Assembly: GCF_963924675.1 (NCBI RefSeq)
Contig: NC_089220.1
Coordinates: 49,362,639 to 49,426,638, forward strand
DNA: 64,000 nt
Origin: Phocoena phocoena
Lineage: Eukaryota; Chordata; Mammalia; Artiodactyla; Phocoenidae
Reading direction: 5' to 3'
The notes under the pieces: model-generated
What the model was told of the DNA's origin: nothing
Seen by the model: the letters and a program-made list of their open reading frames with translations, nothing else
Databases searched by the model: none
Shown: positions 35,640 to 48,964 of the stretch, piece after piece
Position numbering within the stretch: position 1 is the first letter of the stretch
Layout of the letters: every line of letters begins with the position of its first letter
Translations under genes and position numbers: made by a program

Positions 35640-36086
35640 TAGACTATCAACTTTATCTTAACTCTTTGTTTTGGGATTGTCTAATGTTAGATTTTGAACT
35701 CATATTTTTATCAAAGAGAAAGATGTCCTGAAGTTTGATTTGAAAACTTTATTTTTCACAGCTTATGAGATTTTTTCCTCTGGACTTATATTTAGTAATG
35801 AATGACTTTAATAATTAAAAAACAACTTTTTAAACAAACCTCAAAAACAGGATCAATATTCTTATGATCAGATTCTGCTTTAATATGCCAGAATGCTTTT
35901 GTTAAAGATACCCAGAAATTAAAGTAAATAAATAGAATATCTGCCTCTTTACATTTAAATTTCTATAAAAAATACACATCTACCTTCTAATGTGTCAGAA
36001 TATATTTTGAATTATGTTTTGCTGATTTTATTCAATTTACAGATATTTTATGTTTTTTAACTGTTGCCACACAAGAAAGTGAAAAT

Positions 36087-36374
36087 TATCTATTTTATTT
36101 ATTTATTTTTGGCTGCATTGGGTCTTCATTGCTGTGCATGGGCTTCCTCTATTTGCAGTGAGTGGGGACTACTCTTCATTGCACTGTGCGGGCTTCTCAT
36201 TGTGGTGGCTTCTCTTGTTGTGGAGCACGGGCTTTAGGCACGTGGGCTCAGTAGTTGTGGCGCATAGGCTTAATTGCCCCATGGCATGTGGGATCTTCCC
36301 GGACCAGGGCTTGAATCCATGTCCCCTGCATTGGCAGGTGGACTCTTAACCACTGCAACACCAGTGAAGTCCCT
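36087..36374 (-). mobile_element. CHR-type SINE, long form, antisense
   Basis: Reversed long CHR from 'tttatttatttttggctgca' to 'caacaccagtgaagtccc', with more substitutions than the short copies. Confidence 0.9.
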
Positions 36375-37094
36375 ACATTTTAATATTATCACCCAGAAAA
36401 CTAAGCTTTGTCATTATTGTGCTGTTTTAATCATTTTACATATTTGGATTTTTAATTCAAGTTTGAAAAACAGTTTTTTTCCAGTGATTCCATTTAGTGG
36501 CACTCAGTGTTTATTGAGCAAGTGAGGTTGTCATCCATTCAAAAGAACCAAGTCAGCCTCTCTGCCTGTGTTGGGCTCTGGCCCCTTTGCCTGCTCTCCT
36601 TACCATCTCAGGCAAGCTGCTGCTCTCCCTGGCTTCAATTTGCCGGCCTGTGACATAGGGGTAATTTGTAGCCTCCCTCCCACCTGATCACAACCCTTAC
36701 CCAAGGGCAGGGATGAGTTCCACGTATTCCTGCTGTGTCCCCGGCACCAAACACAGAGACACACACACAGGTAGATGTTTTGTTGAATGAATAGATGATA
36801 GAAATGCAAAAAAAAAAAACCCTAAAAACCCCCAACAAAACGTGGTTACAGTTTGCTGTCACTGGATCTCAGAGGCTTTCTGGTCCATATAACCAGATTT
36901 GAGAGTATATTGAGCCTGGTTTTCTGTTTATCATCATTAATTTTATATTGAATATTATTATAGAATTTTATAGTTTACAAAGCATTTTCACAATTAGTTA
37001 ATTTGCTTCTCTTAGCAACTCTGTAGACTTTAAGCAGGAGAGAATAAACGCCTTCCTTAAGCTCAGATAGGTAGTATTAGCATCTATTTGGTTG

Positions 37095-37330
37095 TCTGTA
37101 TTATGCTAATCCTTATACAGAACTTTTGACATATATTAGGTCATTTAATCCTTAGGAGAGTCATTTTTGGTATGAATTTATTCTGGTTTTACAAATAAAA
37201 AGGCTAAGGTTTAGAGAAGTGAAGCAGTTTCGCTTACATTCGTGCAACTTGTAATTGGCCAAACTGAGGTTAACCCGCACTCCCCCCAGGGTGTATCTGA
37301 CTTCGAAGCCTCAGTTCTTTCCCACCTCCC
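37095..37330 (-). repeat. MIR, antisense
   Basis: Antisense MIR order: 'ggtcatttaatccttaggag', 'ggttttacaaataaaaaggc', then a diverged tRNA-related end. Confidence 0.65.
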
Positions 37331-38337
37331 AGTTGTGCTATCAAGGAATATTTCACTTTGCACCTACTTATGAAAGAAGAGTTGAAGATAAAATTCAGTG
37401 CCATTTGCACATTGATCTTTAAATTGTTAACTACAGTCTAATCCAACAGTTACTTGAGTCCTGGTTTAGTACTGGAATGATCTTTCCTGATACACACATA
37501 AACCTTTATGTTTGGAGGCAGGCTCTTCCAGTTTTATCTCCAAGTCTGGAATAGGCCATTATGGTCTCCCGGAATTCAGTCTTTAACCTTCAAGTGGGTC
37601 AGTGCTTTCCTTAGCATCTTCCCATTAAGAGCCCTTACCCCACCTTGCTGTTCTTTCCTTCCCCCCTCCCCCAACTTATAGGCTGTTAGCACTAATTAAA
37701 AGCATGGTCTTTTTTTTTTTTTTTAAGTCTCTGACTTAAAACAGGTTCTAAAAACAGGTTCTAATCAACCCTAACTCCCATATGCTCTCTTAAGGTGGTA
37801 AAAGTAGAAAGGAAATAGTATAGTTATGTGGATATTTCAAGCACAGTACTCACTCCTACTGTAGTACCTGTTCCAAACCCCCTTTTCAGCCTAAAGGAGA
37901 AAGAAAATATCCATTCTTATTTTGAGAAAAATTATCAACTTTTCCAGTATAAATTTATAGCTAATTACTAGTTATTACTAAAATTTGATTCTAGTTTTAA
38001 GCCTCTGTATAAAGATTATAACTTAGCTCTGACTTTTTTAATAGCCTTCTTTAAAGTTGCCCTTGAAAAGAATAAATATCAGCCAGATGAAATCTCTTAA
38101 AAATATGTAAAGATTTAGCTTAGTTTTATATCCATCACTAGTGACATACAAGTTTCCAAGAGAAGGTGCATTTTACTTCCCCTATAGTATGGTTTTAAAA
38201 AAAAGCCAGATCCTTATGTTTTTTAGGTGGTAGAAGTTTGGGCAAGAGGGACATTGAAAAAGACTTAAGTATTATTCTTATATTTCATGTTTTATTTAGG
38301 GCCTTTATCCTAATGAACATTGATTGTTTCTTCTTAG

Positions 38338-38481
38338 TGTACCTCGGTATGATCAACCTCCTCCTGTCACATACCAGCCACAGCAAACTGAAAGAAATCA
38401 GTCCCTTCTGGTACCTGCAAATCCTTATCATACTGCAGAAATTCCTGATTGGCTTCAGGTTTATGCTCGAGCCCCTGTGAA
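38338..38481 (+). CDS. SAV1: SAV1 exon 4 (residues 270-318)
   Basis: Acceptor cttcttag|TGTACCTCGG, which completes Ser 270 and gives VPRYDQPPPVTYQPQQ. Donor ctgtgaa|gtaagt, so Lys 318 is split. The exon links WW2 to the SARAH domain. It holds a Pro-rich 'DQPPPVTYQP' stretch and 'NPYHTAEIPDWLQVYARAP', the lead-in to SARAH. It has 144 nt and fits both neighbouring phases. Confidence 0.97.
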
Positions 38482-38889
38482 GTAAGTGAATTTACAGCAC
38501 AAATTTTTGTTGAGTGGTGAGTAGAAGCCTGAGTGGAGTCTCTGGGCTGCTTAAAGCACACAGCACCATTTAAAAAAAAAATATTATTTAAAAGCCCATT
38601 GTTATTTAAAGAAGGGATATCACAGCTTATGAAGTTGAAAAGTCATTGATTAGAAATAGAAGTTTTACAAATATTTATTGAATCTTCACTTTCTATTGTG
38701 TGCAGACCTAGGCTATTACAGGGATGCAGTAAAAACCTTACATTCTCGTAGGGGTAGAATAACTTGTAAATAAGTGATGCAATACCTGTGATAAAAGGAA
38801 GGAACCAGGTAAGTCCTGGGTACATAGGTGAATCAAAGCGGGACACAAGGGTATTGAGGAAATAGTATGTGTGGTGGTTCAAGTTCTGG

Positions 38890-39090
38890 GAGGAGGTGAT
38901 CTGTGTTCACTGATAGCTTTGTTACCCTGGGAAGGGTGCTTAACTTAGTTTTGTTTTCTGTAAATTGGAGATAGTAATAGTACCTTCTCTTAAGGTTATT
39001 GAGTATTCAATAAAATAATGCATCTAAAATATGTATCACAGTGTCTTGCACATTGAGAGAGCTTAGTAAATGGTTACTGTTATTATCGTG
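38890..39090 (+). repeat. MIR
   Basis: 'gttttctgtaaattggagat' to 'gagagagcttagtaaatggt' follows the MIR core and 3' order. Confidence 0.75.
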
Positions 39091-39099
39091 GGTAAAGGT

Positions 39100-39545
39100 A
39101 TAGAATAGTGGTTAAGATCACTCAGGAAGGAAACTGTCTGGAAGGAAAGCGTGATTTCTGTCTCCATCACCTACTTACCGAATGATCTTGGGCAAGTTAT
39201 TGAACTTAGTTCTAAGTGTTTTTCCTCTACTGAAATACAGGGGATATAATCTTATCTACTTTACTTGGTGTGGTGAGGCTTAAAAGTGATCATGCTTTTT
39301 TTTTCTTAAATATTTATTTATTTTTGGCTGCACTGGGTCTTAGTTGTGGCATGCAGACTCTAGTTGCAGCATGCATGCGGCATCTAGTTCCCTGACCAGG
39401 GATTGAACCCCGGCCCCCTGCATTGGGAGCATGGAGTCCCAGCCACTGGACCACCAGGGAAGTCCATGATTGTGCATTTTAAATCAAATGGCACAGTGGC
39501 TGACTTGAGTAAGCCCTTAACAATGGTTTCTTATTATTATGAGTG
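39100..39545 (+). repeat. MIR split by a younger SINE
   Basis: The MIR starts with a tRNA-like 'gtggttaagatcactc' and core 'gatcttgggcaagttattga'. It is interrupted at 39297-39464 and ends 'taagcccttaacaatggttt'. Confidence 0.7.
39297..39464 (-). mobile_element. Older short tRNA-Glu-type SINE, antisense
   Basis: Reversed short SINE ending 'ggaccaccagggaagtcc', nested in a MIR, so it is the younger of the two. Confidence 0.87.
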
Positions 39546-39824
39546 AGCAAGGAAAGCTGCACCAAAAAGGAAAATCCATGCACTAGTTTTTAAAGATGGC
39601 TATGAGTTTGCTAGGCTCATTGAGGATATTTGTTGGGTGCCATAGTAGGCACTGTTCTTGGAATATAGTCATGAATAAATGAAATATTTGCCTCAAAGAG
39701 CGTCTCTCTTCTGGGAAAACAGGAGTAGGTACTCAGATCAATAATCCAGTGTGGTAAGGATCAGTGACAGTGGTATATACAAAGTGCTATGATTTCAGAA
39801 AAGGGGATGTCTGAAAGTAAATAG

Positions 39825-40010
39825 TTATTGATAATCCAGTGCTTCCTGTACCATACTGTGCTAAGTTTTTACATATGTTATCTCATATAATCTTCCCAAA
39901 ACCTATTTTACAGCTGAAAAAAACTCTGCTAAGATCACACAAATATTAAGTGGTAGATTTCAAACCTTTCTCTCTAACTTCAAAGTTCATACTCTTAACT
40001 TTTATCATTA
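39825..40010 (-). repeat. MIR, antisense
   Basis: 'ttatctcatataatcttccc' then 'ctaagatcacacaaatatta' is the antisense MIR order. A second partial piece may lie at 40030-40110. Confidence 0.65.
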
Positions 40011-43000
40011 CTACTTCTTATTTAATAATAATTATCACTTACTGAGTATCTATTTAAATTCCTGGTACTTTGCTACATATTTTACACATAATAATTGCAT
40101 GTACAGTACTGTTAACAATTATATAAGGTGACATTTTGCAGCCTTACTCTTAATATTCCATTTGTATTTCAAAAACCAAAACTATCAGCATAAGATAGCC
40201 CAAAGAATAGTTTTTAGAAAGTTTAAGATGATTGTACAATGAATTTCGAATAAAATAATTAAATCTCATAAAGTTACTGGTCATTTACTATGAACTATTT
40301 GTTAATTCTTGGCCAACATAACATTCCCTTACATTCCCTCTGATCTTTTCGGTCTATAAATTCATGGCTGTTGATCTGTGTGGCCTGATGCAGAGAGACA
40401 AGATGATATTATGAGGGTTGTAGTCTAAAATCAGTTTTTTTTTTCTAAGTCAAATTTAAGCCTTGTCAGTGTAATTTTTAAAAAGGTTTTAATTATAGAT
40501 ATTATTATACAGAGTATAAACAGTGCTTGTCAGAAGTTTGTTTTTAGTTTATTTGAAATTACATAGACATTCATCCATAAAATTAAGCATGGCTTGGTGT
40601 CTTAGCTAACCTACAGAAACCTCTTTACCTGATAATATCCATATACTGTAGGAATAGGATGAGGAATGATAGCAGATGGACTTTTCTTCCCTTTTTCCCT
40701 CTCTTCTTTCACTCTTGATACCACTTGATCTACTGCTCTCTGTGGCCTTTGTTCATATGCTGATCCTAAGTCATATGTAATACGTGCATGTATTTATATT
40801 TCCTTAAGTCTGGAAGAATATGTGCTTAACTGTTAACCTTTGTTATTTCTGGGAGTTGATAAGATTGAGTAGGGTTATTCTTTCTTCTTTATGTTATTTC
40901 TACTCTATAGCTGTGGTTAGAAAGAAATAACATAAAAAGCTTTCCTTCTTGGGGGAAAAAGATGGTACTTAAATGGAATTCTTTGCTTCTGATGAAAAGA
41001 AATAGACTCCTAAAGATTAAAGTCCCTTTCAACTCTGGCTCTGTGAGCTAACTATAGAACTTTAGGAAACTAGCAACTTAAGTTTTTTTCAAATAGATCA
41101 GAACTCCTCCCAGAATGGGCCAGTGAGAAAAGAGAGCAAGTACTTCTTTTCTGCTTAAAACAAGAGGTCTAGGTTACCTTTTAGTTGATACTAAATTTTT
41201 GTCTCTAAACAGGATTGGAAATGGTTAATATTGTTCTATCAACAGAAGGTGAGTTGTTATCCATGAATTAGGTAATGGAGAATCAATTACTCATCCAAAA
41301 AATTAGCTTATTTCTTCCTTTTGTTTAACAAACAATTGACATTATCTAGCTTTCTAAAATGCTTTATTTCTATCTCTAGCAGTAACTTACCAAAATAATT
41401 TTTGCATATACTTCCAGAACTGACTTAGAACAGATAATGTTCTAAATTTTTATTTATTAATTTTAGTAAAGGTATGTTTGTAAGTTTGCTCTCAAAAGTC
41501 TGTAACGTATCATGCACCTGTAAGCAAGGTGAACTATAGGATAAAATTAAAAGATTTAATCTTTAACGGGAAAAAGACCATCAGGAACATGTTTACTTTC
41601 CATTATTCCTCATGCCCGCCCCATCCCCCAACACCAGTCCCCAACAGCATTGTGGCACAGACTCTATTTTATCCCTGTGTCTGTGATCCTGCAGTATCAC
41701 TGCTGACTCACTTCTGGGTGTAGGAGGAAAGGAAGAATGGGCATACTGTTACATAAGACAGGCACAGGGAACTTGGGCTACATTACAATACCCGGGGCTG
41801 GAATAGCAGTACTTTTGGCTCCTGAAGGCAGCATCCACTGGAGTGTGAACAAGGTTTTTTGGTAGCATTACAGCAATTGTTGTTTGCTTATATGGGTTAT
41901 TTATAAGTACTGTTTGAATAGAATACTGCTGTAGGAAAAATGTAGCAAGAGAGATGCTATGAGAAAAGGATACTGGAGTAAACAGCCTATTTTCTGAATG
42001 ATTTACCTGTATATTTAGAGTGTAGTGGCTAAGAAGTTAAACTGAAGCAGATTATTTGGCTCCTTAAGAAGAAAAGAATGGGAATTACATACTTTTCTTA
42101 AGAAAAGTGAATGGCGGGCATAAGCAGAAGGGAAGTCACTATATAGAAACAGCAGGGGCAAGGATTTGGAATGCAAATTGACACATTGCATACTTTTCTC
42201 ATCTGTGGTTTTCCTTAGAGTACTTTTTCTTCTTCCCAAAGTATTTTCACTAAATATTCTGATTTTCTTGCTTCTACACAAAATCCTATTCTTGATGCTA
42301 AATGCTGTGATTGGGAAGTCAAAATTGTCTGAAGCTTTTTTCTTTTTCCTTTTTAAAAAAAAACTTGAATGCTTATACAGAATGATATTCATGTGTTACA
42401 AACAAGTTTGATATTTATCAATATTACCATATTCTTCTCCCTTCTTTTCCTTGCTAGAATGCCCCAGATGATAAATGAGCTTTAACGTTCTTATAGTTCA
42501 CCTGGCATAAACTTAAGTATCTTGAATCAGTAGACATTGCTGAAATGCCCCTTAGCAATGGAATTCAGACTTGGGAAGATTAAGGTTTTTTGTTAGGAGT
42601 TACGAATTTGTTTCAAACAAATAAAATCTTAAGGTACATGAATGGCAGAGGTTCTAGGAAATACCTTGCAGTTGTTTCTTCATGGAGGCTCATTGAGTAT
42701 TTCTTGTCATATTTCTCCAATATATGTTGGCAAATAGTTGGAGTTTCCCACTAAAGAGAATATAAAGCTTTCTGCCAAGTATATCTTTTAGTAAATTTGC
42801 AGTGCTCAGTAAGTAAATTAGTAAATTTGGGATCCAACAAAATACGTTTACCTTGTGATTTTTGTGTACTGTGCTGTGCTTTTGGTATTCCTGGAACACA
42901 TGACCAGGTTGTTCAGAAATGTATGTCAGCATACCAAGCACAGTCTATAGCTCATACTGGCTGCTCTGTATTTGTTTACTGTTTCCCTTTTTAAAAAAAT

Positions 43001-44189
43001 ATTACGTGATCCCCTTGGAATAAGATGGTAAATGAATTACCAAACAAAGGAAATGGGTAGGAAATGTTATAAATGATTATTAAGAATAAATTTACTAGAA
43101 TTTACAATTAAAGTTCTTCCTATTATGTCTGTTGTGCAATATGATTTGAGAAGTATACCTTTAATACAGGTATATGCCTTGCTCTATAAAAACTTGTTCA
43201 AGTTTTTTCTCTAGTCTTAGTAGGTATTATCATTCAAAACTATTACTGTGATGTGCCTTAGTCCATATAGTTCTCTGCCTTTCTGATCTTTTAATCACTA
43301 AACAATTTTGCAAGAGATATGTATATAGCCTCTTTAGGTTTCATCTATAAAATGAGAAGATTGGGGTAGAGTGCTGTCTTCAGGTCCCTTTCAATTCAAA
43401 GTGTAAATTACTGCTTTAGTAGTTTGTTGTATACTTCATCTCAGTATGTGATCTACTTACCATTGAAGAAGGACTAAACACCTTCTGAACTGTATATAAA
43501 TAAAAACTTAACGTGAGTCCGGCCCCACATGGTGCAGTCTTCTACAGTCTATTTATTCTGTCATTTTGAAAACAGCTTATTCTTTCCTTTCTGCTTGAGT
43601 TTTTCTGTATTTTTTGTTGTTTGTTTGTAATATTGTATACTCAACCTCAGGATTATTCAGCCCACAAATGATGGTTCCTTTTCCTCTACCTGTTTAGTTC
43701 CTTGTTTGCTGTAGTAAACAGTATGCCTCAAAAAGCTTTATCAACACTAATGACACAGATGATCTTGCCTATTTTTCTATATTATTCATTGCAGGAAAAA
43801 TGTGGTCTAAAGTATTCTTACCTTCCTAACAATTAACTTTGGATGAACTTATGAATAGCATGGAATATGTTCTTCAGAAATTATAGAACCACAGTGGTTT
43901 GAAATCTTCATTATTATCTAGCATTAATATTAGAATAACTGATACATAAGATGAATGGAAATGGGTATTTTTTAACGTAGATTGAAATGAAGTAATATTA
44001 GTAGTTTTCTCCTCTCCCTAAAAAATAGTGTATTTAACTAGCAGTTAAAAACTTGGTTATTTTAAATTGAAATTTATCGTTTATTTAGTTATAATAAAAT
44101 TGAAATTTATAAAAATAGAACAGTTTATTGTTATAAATACATATTTATGAATATGTTGTGAACATATGTCTGATTGTGTTTTAAAATAG

Positions 44190-44391
44190 ATATGACCACA
44201 TTCTGAAGTGGGAACTCTTCCAGCTGGCTGACCTGGATACATACCAGGGAATGCTAAAGTTGCTTTTCATGAAAGAACTGGAACAGATTGTTAAAATGTA
44301 TGAAGCCTACAGACAGGCTCTTCTCACGGAGTTGGAAAATCGCAAGCAGAGACAGCAGTGGTATGCCCAGCAACATGGCAAGAATTTTTAA
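44190..44391 (+). CDS. SAV1: SAV1 exon 5 (residues 318-384), SARAH domain
   Basis: Acceptor ttaaaatag|ATATGACC, restoring Lys 318 and giving KYDHILKWELFQ. The exon encodes the C-terminal SARAH coiled coil, about residues 322-370 ('ADLDTYQGMLKLLFMKELEQ' then 'IVKMYEAYRQALLTELE'), which pairs with the SARAH helix of MST1/2. The end is WYAQQHGKNF with TAA at 44389-44391. All five exons join in phase without a stop, so the gene looks intact. Confidence 0.98.
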
Positions 44392-45473
44392 GTTAATTTT
44401 TTAAAAATAAAATTTAAGTTTTATTATAAGGGCTTTAAAATATTTTCACAGATTAAAAAAAAAACTGCAAACAAGTACTTTGGTTAATAAAGGCAGCTTA
44501 CTTTTTTGGAAATTATAAAATTCTAATTTTACATGTATTTTGTTATTAAAAATATTCTTTTATTGAGAAAAAAATGAGTTTATCATTTTAAGAGCCAACA
44601 TGGCAGACACTTCTAAATGCTGTATATTTGGAAACTGCTTTGAATATTCTCGGTGGAGACAAATGCAACAAGAAATGTCATTTAACCAGATATTAAATAG
44701 GAAATGATCAGTTGGTAAACTCTCACAGTAGCAGTACCTTTCTTCAAAAAACAGAACGAGAGAGATAACCTATGCAGTATTTAAAAAAATGTTTACTGCT
44801 TTAGTGTGGAATATTGTCTGGAATTGGATGGTTTAAATATTACCATTGTATAGTGCAAAACATAAAATGGGATTTGGGACCTTTATTGTGATAAATTTTT
44901 ATATGTAATGTATGGAGTCACCTTCCCTCCCCCTCCCCCGAATGTAAAGAACCCTTTTAAAACATGTTGAGAAAGTATTTTTTGGTATGAAAGGGTGCAG
45001 GGTCTATAATGTTTCAGGAATAAATTTAGGTGTAAGGCCTGTGTGGGAAAAGTGTGCACAGCACTCAAGAGTTGCTAACATTACAGTACTTCCTTTGGAC
45101 CAGGGCTTTTATGGCATTTAGTAACATGGTGCTGATGAGACAGTGGAGGCTTTTCAACAGCATAGCACGTTGCCATCCCAACAGACTGGGTTGAACTGCC
45201 AAAAATGACAATCAGGGATTCATTAAGAAATCTTGGTCATTAAATTGACTCTACATATCTTTTATCTTCTAAGAGTTTGTCACAGAACTTTAAAACCCAG
45301 TATTTCTCTCCCAGTTTTTTTCCTTTGGTTTAATAGTTATTAAGACATTGTTCATAATTAGCACAGTACGTTTGATTGCAGGCAAATTTATGGCACGTCT
45401 AGCCTATAAATCTCTAGAATTCTGTGAATTTCAAAACTTGTTGAAATAGCTCTTCAGTTATATTTACATGTGT

Positions 45474-45489
45474 TGTAAATATGTAAATA
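45474..45489 (+). promoter_or_regulatory. Two abutting Pumilio response elements
   Basis: TGTAAATA occurs twice head to tail (45474-45481 and 45482-45489), each matching UGUANAUA. The second overlaps AATAAA at 45486-45491. Confidence 0.6.
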
Positions 45490-45606
45490 AATTTTTAGTT
45501 TAGGTAATCTTCCAAAATATAAAGCACTCCCAGTTAGATATCAGTGAATCTGAATTATTGATAAAATGTTGAAAATGTTAAATGTTTGATTTTATATAAC
45601 AAGCTT

Positions 45607-45612
45607 ATTAAA
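45607..45612 (+). terminator. SAV1: SAV1 poly(A) signal ATTAAA (candidate)
   Basis: Common variant hexamer at the end of the AT-rich 3'UTR, with a GT-rich element about 25 nt downstream. Confidence 0.5.
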
Positions 45613-45895
45613 TATATTTTTGTGGAAACTAAATGTGTTGCGTTTGAGTCCATGTTTTATGCATAGCACTTATATATATTCGATTTTTCCATTCGGAGGC
45701 CCATAGGCAAAGGAAGCAGTATAATGAAAGGGGTATTCCAAAATGAAAATAGACTAGTTGGAATGTTATCAGTGGGAAAAGTTATTTTGCAGGGCATGTG
45801 ATCAGACTTTCCTAAGATGTGAGCTTAAATATCTTATGAACTCTCACACACTCTTCTGTTTTAATCATTCTTTACTCCTTACTAAATATTACCAT

Positions 45896-45909
45896 TTTAT
45901 TTAATTAAA
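45896..45909 (-). terminator. ATL1: ATL1 poly(A) signal (candidate), bidirectional motif
   Basis: The + strand reads TTTATTTAATTAAA. On the - strand this gives AATAAA (45901-45896) and ATTAAA (45905-45900). On the + strand it gives ATTAAA (45904-45909). It is the nearest canonical AATAAA downstream of the ATL1 stop that I found, implying a 3'UTR of about 1.1 kb. Closer ATTAAA signals lie at 46273-46278 and 46248-46253 (- strand). Confidence 0.35.
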
Positions 45910-46974
45910 GCTTAGCCATTTCTAAGAAAGTTAGAAATTACTCTGTTTTAGAGCTCCCAGATAAGAGGCATTACTTTTTTTTTCATTACCACACTTTTTT
46001 TTCCTCTAGAAAGTAAGCTCAATGAAATTCCACTACAGATTTTAGTAATTATAAAAACAATATAGAATCACTGGTTTAAAAGAATTGGAAGATACCTAAA
46101 AGGGCTTAGTGTACATGCCTTAAAATGGAAACCTAAATTTGTAATGGTGTCAACATGAAAGAAAATGCATTTTGAATTTAAAAAAAGAGATAGAAATCTT
46201 CATCATTCTTTATCATCACCTCCCAAACATTTCCAAATTCAGTTGTTTTTAATATTGGGAACCAGAGTAAACTTTAATAATAGTTCACATGTTAAAAGAA
46301 TAAACCTATGATGAATACATTTCTTTGTGTACCAAATGAAAAAATATACAATGCAGTGAAACTCAAATACATATACAAAGTGATTTTTTGTGCATTTTTG
46401 ATCAAGAGGTTTATATTCTATATTAAATCATGATAGAAAAGCAATATATAGTTTTTGATAAAGCAACTGAAAAGCTCTCTTATATGTCTTTTATAATAAG
46501 AGCTAATGGTATATGTAAGATGGTATAGATTGAATCAAGCCTATTGAGTTATGATGCTATGTTTTAACGAATGGCTATGTGAAATAATTTAAAAATTCTT
46601 CTGTAGAAATTAAATGAGCATATCCAAATGTGGAGTAATATTACTACATGGTTTAACTATAACCCGGTAGTAGAATTTAGGAAATTCAAGCAGAACACAT
46701 GTACTGTTATCATAAATAGACAAATTCTTTAAATTATAACAGCATATTTGAAGACAAAATCAGGAAACTGTACATGTTAACAAAATAAAACCATGCATAC
46801 ATACGTCTGCTTATTAAACACTGAAATAAAGGAACTAAACCATTTTGCAATCTTCAGAGGTGCTTGGTATTTTACCCTGTTCTGATGGAAGCACTTTGAA
46901 TGTTTGCATGGAGATGGAAAACAATATTTAACTGACAATTTGGTCATGCACACCTGTATTTTTGAAATTTTGGA

Positions 46975-47085
<111 letters not shown>

Positions 47086-48964
47086 CTAGAAATAAAAGAA
47101 TCAAGATTATAAAACATTGTATTAAATACACAGATATAACTTTTTTCCTTCTTAGTGTAATTAGTTTATGGTATGATATCAAATTTAGCATGCTAAATTT
47201 GGAATCCTTATATCATTAATCTGTATGAGATATACATTAATAGCTAATATCTTAGAACACAAAAGTATTTTCAGCTGTCCAATGTGTGGGTCGATCTTCA
47301 TGGTAAATGTTCTATCCTCAGACTGCATTTTCTTTTACCTTTCACACCTTTTGGAGCAGAGCTTCCTAACCACTGTGCCCTAGGGGTGTGTTGAAAACTC
47401 ATACTGTGAATATTATTAGTTTTAGAGGAATTATAGGAGCTCATAACTTCTGACTGCCAATAGCTACTTTATTATACATAGGTAGACCACTTGCTATTGG
47501 AGCTTCCTGACAGGTTTTTCAAAAAGGGACCACTTTTATTCTCCATGATTTCCTGCTATGGTCATGCAGATAAGCAGGTGTGTTACCCTCTCCCCTGCCA
47601 CACTGGGCTCTCTCAAAGATGCTCTCTTGCCTTGTTTCCATTAATTAGTTCATATCTTACAAAACGTTATTCAGAAACATTACGTCAGAGAGTCTTCATT
47701 AAAACTACCTCTGTCATTGTTGTCTGTTTAAGAGTGTTTGAGTCATAGGAATTTATTGCTTTATGTGTCCATAAATATTTTTATGTTCTTTTCTTTCCCC
47801 TCAGCTTGTGTGAGATTCATTACCTCCTCTGACTTTCACATAATAATGAACACTCAGTTAAGGCCAGTTTATCTGATGTAATTCTGAAGTCTGTAAAAAG
47901 TCTGAATATTTTTAGAAGTTGGATAAAAGCCTGATATCCTTAAATAGTAATCAATCCCCAGGAAATTCCATTCATTTTTATGTTTTTGAGTCTGCATGGC
48001 TACTTTCTTTTGATTTTCTTAAGTCTGAATTGTACTATCATCAATTCTATGAATGCATATTGGTGCAACCTTAGTTCTACTGTCTTATATGATTCTAACA
48101 CATTCAGTTTAATCCATGTTCTCTTAAAAGCTTAGATATTTTTCTTAAGGCTTGATTTACAAAGTTGAAATTTGTTTTTACCTTTTTAGTGAATTTATTT
48201 TACTGAATCTTACATGAAATAATTCCTTATGACTTGTAAATATTACATGTATCCTTGGTATTTGATTGGACGACATAATCTAGTTATATATAACAGCAGA
48301 AACTGAGGAATTATGTGCTATCTCTGTAGTTGTTGAAGATCAGTTTTGCTTCCTGAAGATAATGACCTAAATGATTCCACAGAGATAATTTTTCTTACGT
48401 AACAAGTGATTCCTTCTTAGAAGCTTAGATTTTTCCTCAGATACAGAGTTTTGTGCAGTGGGAGAAATGAACACCAATTTACAGGAAAGTTACACTGCAT
48501 ACTGGTCTGAAACCTGCTTAAAGTGGTATAGGTAACTCAGAAGCCAAAGTTAAAAACAACTTCTAAAGATTGTAGCTCCATTTACTCTCCAGTAGTTAAG
48601 TTTCCTGAAGATTCATAACTGTACTTGTTTCACTCTGCAGTAGGGCAAAATGCCCAACGTTGGAGCTTAAGAATTTTGAAATTTTCTAAACATTCAGGAA
48701 ACAAAACATAAAATATTCATGATAATCAACTCTTATGTTTCATATGCAGATAAAATCATATGTCCAGAATAAGTTAAGTATTTTAAAACCATTGCCAAAA
48801 TTCACAATTAAAATTGTAAATGCTAGAAGAACATAGGAGCTGTAGTCACCAAAGATTTTTTAATGTACATTGAGATATCCTTTAATGGCTACTTGGCTTA
48901 TAAAATAAGAATATCATAATGTTTATAAATACATGCTCTTAATTTAAGAAGAAATTTAACTTAC

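Larger units (their letters stand above)
38482..44189 (+). other. SAV1: SAV1 intron 4
   Basis: 5.7 kb. The left half holds L2-like relics (about 38660-38850 and 39620-39815), MIRs and a SINE. 40150-44190 shows nothing recognised. Confidence 0.88.
44392..45630 (+). other. SAV1: SAV1 3'UTR
   Basis: About 1.24 kb from the stop to the most plausible cleavage region. The main candidate poly(A) signal is ATTAAA at 45607-45612, followed by GT-rich 'gtgttgcgtttgagt'. An earlier AATAAA at 45486-45491 could give a shorter form. Two adjacent Pumilio-type motifs lie at 45474-45489. Confidence 0.65.
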
